Positions 59,880 through 64,000 of a stretch of 64,000 bases of DNA are shown in pieces. Under the pieces are notes generated by a model. That model searched no databases, was not told the origin of the DNA, and saw only the letters and a list, made by a program, of their open reading frames with translations. The stretch spans positions 62,001 to 126,000 of the forward strand of contig NZ_JABFCN010000046.1 in the NCBI RefSeq assembly GCF_013087515.1, in the 5' to 3' direction. This DNA comes from Rhizobium sophorae. Its GTDB lineage: Bacteria; Pseudomonadota; Alphaproteobacteria; Rhizobiales; Rhizobiaceae. Position numbers and translations under genes: made by a program. Each line of letters begins with the position of its first letter. The first letter of the stretch is position 1.

Positions 59880-61097
59880 TCAGAGGGCGTTGAGAAGGGC
59901 AGGCGTCGCCCAGCCGTCGGCCGGCATGCCGAGGCGCTGCTGTTCCTTCTGGATCGCGACACGCGTGCCGGAGCCCAGGATGCCATCGATCTCACCGACA
60001 TCATGGCCGAGCGACTGCAGCTTGGTCTGCAGCGCCTTCATCTGGTCGCTGGCAAGCCCCTGTTCCGGCACGCCCTTGAGATAGGGTTCGGCGCCCGAAA
60101 GGCGCGTCCCGAAATAGGCGGCCGAGGTCGTGTAGATGAACGACTTGTTCCATTCGAGATAGATCTTGAAATTGGGATAGGCGATGAAGGCCGGTCCCAT
60201 GCGGCCCTGCGGCAGCACGAGGTCGCCTTCGAGGTTACCGAAGGCGGTATTGCCGTCGCGCGGCTTGACGCCGAGCGCAAACCATTCGGCGGCCTTCATC
60301 GTGCCGCCAAGACCGGATTTCTCGAAGGGCAGGTTATCGGGCACGGTCACTTCCTGCAGCCAGGGCTGGCCGCGCTCGAAGCCGAGGTGCTGGATGAATT
60401 TCGCCGCCGTCAGGATGGCGTCGGGGCTACTCTGTTTCAGGCGGACATGGCCGTCACCATCGCCATCCATGCCATAGGCGATGATGTCGCGCGGCAGCAT
60501 CTGCACCTGGCCGATCTCGCCGGCCCAGGCGCCGGTATTGGTGGCAGGGTCGAGGTCGCCGTGCTGAACCATCTCGACGAGGGCGATCAGCTGCGGACGG
60601 AAGAGTTCCGGGCGGCGGCAGTCATGCGATAGCGTCACCAGGGCGTTGCGGGTGTTGAAATCGCCCTGGACGGCGCCGAAATCGGTTTCCATCGCCCAGA
60701 AGGCGGTGATGACGCCCGGGGGGACGCCGAATTCCTGCTCGGCGCGGGCAAAGACGTCGGCATATTGCTTCATCTTCTGGCGGCCGATGTCGAGGCGGGC
60801 TTGGCTGACGGTGCGCTGGGAGAATTCGAGGAAGGTCTGCTTGAAGACGCCTTGGGCGCGATCCCGGCTCAGGACCTTGGGGTCGATATCGGCGCCGGCG
60901 AAGGCCTCGTCGGCGGCTGCCGCACTGGCGCCGGCTGCGACAGCATCTTTCTTCACGCCTTCGAGGAAAGCGGACAGATCGCCGCCGCAGGGCGCTGCCG
61001 GGGCTGCGCCCGGCGCCTGCTGGGCGGCCGCGCCGCCTGCGAGGGCGAGGGCAAACAGAAGAGCGAGTGCAGAGCGGCTTGCGAGCGAGCGGTGCAT
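59880..61097 (-). CDS. lytic murein transglycosylase, MltB-like, with C-terminal peptidoglycan-binding domain
   Basis: 405-residue periplasmic enzyme. A signal peptide (RSALALLFALALAGGAAA) precedes a Cys-containing linker and the SLT/MltB catalytic domain (about 40-340). The catalytic Glu is Glu137 in TAFWAMETDFG; IGQVQMLPRDIIAYG and DGDGHVRL are also typical. The PG_binding_1 repeat at the end (about 345-403) reads KLQSLGHDVGEIDGILGSGTRVAI. It cuts glycan strands to anhydromuropeptides during wall growth. AAGGACC lies upstream of the ATG at 61097. Its neighbour is another wall hydrolase. Confidence 0.93.
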   Translation of the reverse strand: MHRSLASRSALALLFALALAGGAAAQQAPGAAPAAPCGGDLSAFLEGVKKDAVAAGASAAAADEAFAGADIDPKVLSRDRAQGVFKQTFLEFSQRTVSQARLDIGRQKMKQYADVFARAEQEFGVPPGVITAFWAMETDFGAVQGDFNTRNALVTLSHDCRRPELFRPQLIALVEMVQHGDLDPATNTGAWAGEIGQVQMLPRDIIAYGMDGDGDGHVRLKQSSPDAILTAAKFIQHLGFERGQPWLQEVTVPDNLPFEKSGLGGTMKAAEWFALGVKPRDGNTAFGNLEGDLVLPQGRMGPAFIAYPNFKIYLEWNKSFIYTTSAAYFGTRLSGAEPYLKGVPEQGLASDQMKALQTKLQSLGHDVGEIDGILGSGTRVAIQKEQQRLGMPADGWATPALLNAL

Positions 61098-61178
61098 GGA
61101 TGCGGTCCTTATATCAAACAGATTGCCGTCGCTTTCACAGACGAATGTGACGGAAGCAAGAAACATCGCAAGACGTTA

Positions 61179-61976
61179 CTAAGAATTTCTATCCTTGGAA
61201 ACGGCCGCGACCCAATTGTTCCAGTTCTTTGCGCTGCCGGCAAAGACATTGATATCGGTCGGCCCACTGATGCCGGGAATAACGCCGGTCGAGGTATATT
61301 GCCAGAAGGCCCAGCGGCGGTCGGAATAGGTCACCTCGGGGTGTTTTGCCACCGAACGGACCCAGAAATGATAATCCCGGAAGTAGCCGGCGAGATTTTC
61401 GCGGTGGAAATCGACCGAGGTATAGATGATCGGGCGCTTGCCGTAATAGGCTTCCAACCGGTCCATGAAACGCTGCATTTCGGCGCGCACCGTTTCGGCG
61501 TCGGGACGGTAGCGGCAGGTCTTCGATTCGGCGTTCCATTCGACGTCGAGCACCGGCGGCAGGCGCATGGCCTCCTTCGGCACGTTGCGGATGAACCAGT
61601 CGGCTTGCTGATCGGCGGAGGAGCAGAAATAGTAGAAATGATAGGGAGCGTGCGGTATGCCGGCGGCGCGGGCCTCTCGCCAGTATTCGTCGAAGCGCGG
61701 ATCGACCCTGTCCTTGCCTTCGGTGGCCTTGATGAAGGCGAAGGCGACGCCGGAATTCTTCACCGTGCCCCAGTCGATATCGCCTTGCCATTTGGAAATA
61801 TCGATGCCGTGCACCGGATTCTGCTGCGGATGCTTCGCTCCGAAATCCTGGGGATCGGTATCCTTGAAGCGCGTCTTCGGCTTGATCGAGGCCGTTTCGA
61901 GGTAGTCATAACCGGAGGAACTGCAGCCGGCCAAAAGGACGGCCAAGGGCAAAACGCAAAACAAAAGCCGGCGCAT
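61179..61976 (-). CDS. GH25 lysozyme-like lipoprotein
   Basis: 265-residue muramidase-fold protein. A lipobox LLAGC with Cys18 after a hydrophobic signal indicates a lipoprotein. The GH25 barrel starts HGIDISKWQGDIDW (Asp59) and carries the catalytic pair region LDVEWN (Asp144, Glu146), with IKATEGKDRVDPRF and DRRWAFWQYTSTGVIPGI. It hydrolyses the glycan between N-acetylmuramic acid and N-acetylglucosamine. The ATG at 61976 gives a standard lipoprotein signal; a longer reading adds 13 residues. It and the upstream-facing MltB gene lie in tandem. Confidence 0.92.
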   Translation of the reverse strand: MRRLLFCVLPLAVLLAGCSSSGYDYLETASIKPKTRFKDTDPQDFGAKHPQQNPVHGIDISKWQGDIDWGTVKNSGVAFAFIKATEGKDRVDPRFDEYWREARAAGIPHAPYHFYYFCSSADQQADWFIRNVPKEAMRLPPVLDVEWNAESKTCRYRPDAETVRAEMQRFMDRLEAYYGKRPIIYTSVDFHRENLAGYFRDYHFWVRSVAKHPEVTYSDRRWAFWQYTSTGVIPGISGPTDINVFAGSAKNWNNWVAAVSKDRNS

Positions 61977-62101
61977 GGGCGTCCCGTCGTAGCTCGAATG
62001 ATCTCTTTGCCCCACAACCTGACCTTCGAAAAAGACGAGTCAGCAGAGGATAACCCTCTTTTCATCATATCAACGTAAAAAATCGGTTAGTTTCAAGCGA
62101 A

Positions 62102-62776
62102 TTATGAGCGCTTACTGATAATAGCTGCCCGCCAGGCATAACCGCCGCCGACGCTATCGAACAACAATGTCGCGTTGTTTTCATGGGCTTGCGCTTCCAG
62201 GACCTCGCGCAGATCGGGGCGCGGGGTGACGTGGAATTTCGCAAGCCAGGACTGCAGCATGCGCCGGAACCAGCCCGGCAAGCCTTCCTGCTGGCCGAAA
62301 TCGACGATGTGCAGCTGGCCGCCGGGATTGAGGGCGGCGATCGATGCATCGACGGCGCGCTCCCAGTCCGGAATCATCGACAGGGCATAGGAAATCAGGA
62401 TGCGGTCGAAGCCGCTGACGCCGAATTCGCGCGGTGTGAACGCCGTGGCGTCGGCGACGCGGAATTCCGGGATCGTCGCCTTGGTGGCGAAGGTCTTGCG
62501 CGCCGAAATCAGCATTTCCTGGGAAATGTCGAGGCCGAACAGCTTGGCGGTGGGGAAATGCCGGTGGGCGAAAGCCATGTTGCGCCCCGTGCCGCAGCCG
62601 ACTTCGAGCAGCGTGCCGCCTTCGGGCACGTCGAGGTTGCGGATCGTGCTGTCGCGGCCGAGAAGGTAATATTTGCGGGTCAGGTCGTAGATATGGCGCT
62701 GGTAGCGGTACATGCCATCCATGAGGCTGGCATGTTCATCGCTCTGTCCTGCCGTCTCCGTGCCGACCTTGCTCAC
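62102..62776 (-). CDS. btaB: diacylglycerylhomoserine N-methyltransferase BtaB
   Basis: 224-residue SAM-dependent methyltransferase that adds three methyl groups to diacylglycerylhomoserine, giving the betaine lipid DGTS, which replaces phospholipids under phosphate limitation. SAM motif I is LLEVGCGTGRN at 56-66; motif II-like LFGLDISQEML and the LISYALSMIPDWE segment follow. The N-terminal YRYQRHIYDLTRKYYLLGRDS is characteristic of BtaB. Its ATG overlaps the btaA stop by four bases (ATGA), confirming the two-gene operon. Confidence 0.93.
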   Translation of the reverse strand: MSKVGTETAGQSDEHASLMDGMYRYQRHIYDLTRKYYLLGRDSTIRNLDVPEGGTLLEVGCGTGRNMAFAHRHFPTAKLFGLDISQEMLISARKTFATKATIPEFRVADATAFTPREFGVSGFDRILISYALSMIPDWERAVDASIAALNPGGQLHIVDFGQQEGLPGWFRRMLQSWLAKFHVTPRPDLREVLEAQAHENNATLLFDSVGGGYAWRAAIISKRS

Positions 62777-64000
62777 GCTTTCTTCCCATAAATGTGGAAG
62801 CCGCCGTAGATTGCCGAGCGATCAAGCGCAGTCAGTTCACGCGACTTCTCTTCGAAGTAATCCCATTGGTCACGGATCGCCGGAGCCAGACGGCCTTCGA
62901 TGATGCTTTTTTCGGCGGCGGTGCGGAAGATCACGCGGGCGCCTTCGCGCGCCGTGCGGGTGATCTCCGTCCAGACGTCGTTCAGCTGCTCGTCCGTCAT
63001 CCAGTCCTGCGCGTCGAGCAGGATGTAGCGGTCGCGTGAGGCGGCCGGCTCGCCGGCCAGAAGCTCGGTGAAGCTTGCGTGGTGGACATTGACGCGGTCG
63101 ACATTGGCGCGGATCACCTGATAGTGCTCCGACTTCAGATAGGTCGGCAACGGGCCCTCCGCTTCGGTGCCGTAGCGGCGGCCGAAGGCCTGCCAGGCGA
63201 AATAGTTGTCGCTCATGGGGAAATGACAGGCAAGCTTTTCCAGGCGGTGCTTCAGCACCGGCGCGATCGAATGATCGGCGGCAAGGCTTGCAAGTTCGTC
63301 ATATTGCTGCGGCGGAATGCCGAGGCCGAAGAGCGAACTCTTGCGGCCGGTGATCCAGCGCACGACCGGCTTTTCGAAGAGCGGCGCGATCTGTTCGTCG
63401 AAGAACTGGCGCTGTTCGCGGATCGAGCGGGTCTTGGTCATCTCGCGCAGCTTGACGCCATGCAAGCGGGCAAGAAGGTGGGCGGCGCCGATGAAGCGGC
63501 CGAGCAGGCCCGTCTCGTAAATGTTGCGGTCGAAGACGGTGACGCGGCGACGGCCGAACTTGCGACCGTTCCAGTAGCTGCGGGTCGCCTCATCGAGGTT
63601 GGCGGCAAGATGCTGGTCATAGGCGCGGCTATTCGACTTCTCGTTCGGCATTGCCAGGAAGCGGACGAGATCGGCATGGCCGGGAAGATGCTTGAAGGCG
63701 GCAAGCTTCAGGCGGTTCAGCGCGATGTGGTGCGGGTTGAGATCGACGACGTCGATCGAGGCCGGCGCCTTGGAGAGATAGGCGAGCATGTTACAGCCGC
63801 CGGAGCCGATGGTGACGATGCGATGGTTGGGCTTCAGCTCCATCGCCTGCATGTCGAGATCCGGATCCTCCCAGATCTGCGGATAGACGAGGCCGGAGAA
63901 GAGAAGGCCGAAGAGACGCTCGGAAAAGCCGTCCTTCGAAAAAGCCTTGTGGCGGAGAAGGGCGTCCTTGAGTTTCCGGTTCTTGCGGAAGCCGGCATCC
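62773..64000 (-). CDS. btaA: S-adenosylmethionine:diacylglycerol 3-amino-3-carboxypropyl transferase BtaA (5' end beyond window)
   Basis: DUF3419-family enzyme that moves the aminocarboxypropyl group of SAM to diacylglycerol, the first step of DGTS synthesis. 408 complete codons are visible, continuing upstream past 64000 with no start codon needed inside: the upstream residues DAGFRKNRKL... and LLFSGLVYPQIWEDPDLDM read in frame to the edge. Also visible are the SAM-like TIGSGGCNMLAYLSK, DVVDLNPHHIALNRLK, RRVTVFDRNIYETGLLG, and the late RYILLDAQDWM. A short ATG reading from 63852 would cut off this conserved part, so the gene is partial at the window edge. First gene of the btaAB operon. Confidence 0.93.
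   Translation of the reverse strand, partial: DAGFRKNRKLKDALLRHKAFSKDGFSERLFGLLFSGLVYPQIWEDPDLDMQAMELKPNHRIVTIGSGGCNMLAYLSKAPASIDVVDLNPHHIALNRLKLAAFKHLPGHADLVRFLAMPNEKSNSRAYDQHLAANLDEATRSYWNGRKFGRRRVTVFDRNIYETGLLGRFIGAAHLLARLHGVKLREMTKTRSIREQRQFFDEQIAPLFEKPVVRWITGRKSSLFGLGIPPQQYDELASLAADHSIAPVLKHRLEKLACHFPMSDNYFAWQAFGRRYGTEAEGPLPTYLKSEHYQVIRANVDRVNVHHASFTELLAGEPAASRDRYILLDAQDWMTDEQLNDVWTEITRTAREGARVIFRTAAEKSIIEGRLAPAIRDQWDYFEEKSRELTALDRSAIYGGFHIYGKKA

Noticed and set aside
1..64000. tRNA, rRNA, CRISPR array, transposase, integrase or attachment site
   Set aside because: No conserved tRNA or rRNA segments, no regularly spaced repeats, and no recombinase genes were seen; negative result from reading only.

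Overview
The window reads as a chromosomal stretch of a fast-growing Rhizobiaceae member, most like the Rhizobium leguminosarum / R. etli group. The reasons are high GC with strong G/C third positions, closely packed genes, four high-affinity ABC uptake systems in 45 kb, the betaine-lipid pair btaA-btaB, cobalamin-dependent metH, and rhizobial dispersed palindromic repeats. This assignment is inference from content; no database was searched. No rRNA, tRNA, CRISPR array, insertion sequence or phage gene was seen.

Layout. 1-1450: small conserved proteins of unknown role. 1511-8924: an FCD/GntR regulator divergent from a PotABCD-type ABC importer followed by an Asp/Glu/hydantoin racemase, a flavin-reductase-fold protein and a haem-degrading-domain protein. 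8952-14155: an AGE-family sugar isomerase divergent from metH. 14291-21803: an amino-sugar-like locus (HutC-type GntR and BadF-type kinase, divergent from an SBP-permease-permease-oxidoreductase-ATPase operon). 21876-26308: a NIPSNAP protein and a second PotABCD-like importer. 26500-34248: an RpiR regulator, then an N-formylglutamate amidohydrolase-like protein, APC permease, gamma-glutamyl-amide synthetase-like glutamine synthetase, aldehyde dehydrogenase and iron alcohol dehydrogenase, which together look like a gamma-glutamylated amine or amino-alcohol pathway. 34479: an orphan ParA-like ATPase. 35585-45063: a sugar regulon with a disjoint ABC importer (SBP and permeases at one end, ATPase at the other), a six-hairpin glycosidase, a ROK kinase and a ROK repressor. 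45353-48778: an L,D-transpeptidase and small metabolic proteins. 48818-53649: a leftward alpha/beta hydrolase - EamA - CaiB/BaiF - TPP enzyme operon. 53807-58387: secreted RNase T2, ettA, and an ArsR-methyltransferase regulator with metF. 58527-64000: a 25-residue membrane peptide, an EamA exporter, two peptidoglycan hydrolases, and btaB-btaA (btaA cut by the window edge).

Regulatory reading. Three families of repeated sites stand out. A palindrome with core ATAAAGATATCTTTAT precedes both metH and the ArsR-methyltransferase/metF operon 46 kb away, suggesting a local methionine-cycle regulon. A 19-nt motif of the form GTTCGTCA-N3-TGACGAAC precedes the SBP, ROK-kinase and ATPase genes of the ROK locus, joining its split parts. 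A pair of near-identical TGGTAT direct-repeat sites in opposite orientation lies between the amino-sugar kinase and its divergent ABC operon. In addition, three of the four ABC operons carry a strong hairpin or a rhizobial mosaic repeat exactly between the binding-protein gene and the first permease gene. That fits differential mRNA stability favouring the binding protein.

Most genes are ordinary members of known families. The most uncertain functions are the substrate of each importer, the pathway of the glutamine-synthetase cluster, the substrate of the TPP/CoA-transferase operon, and the 25-residue peptide.
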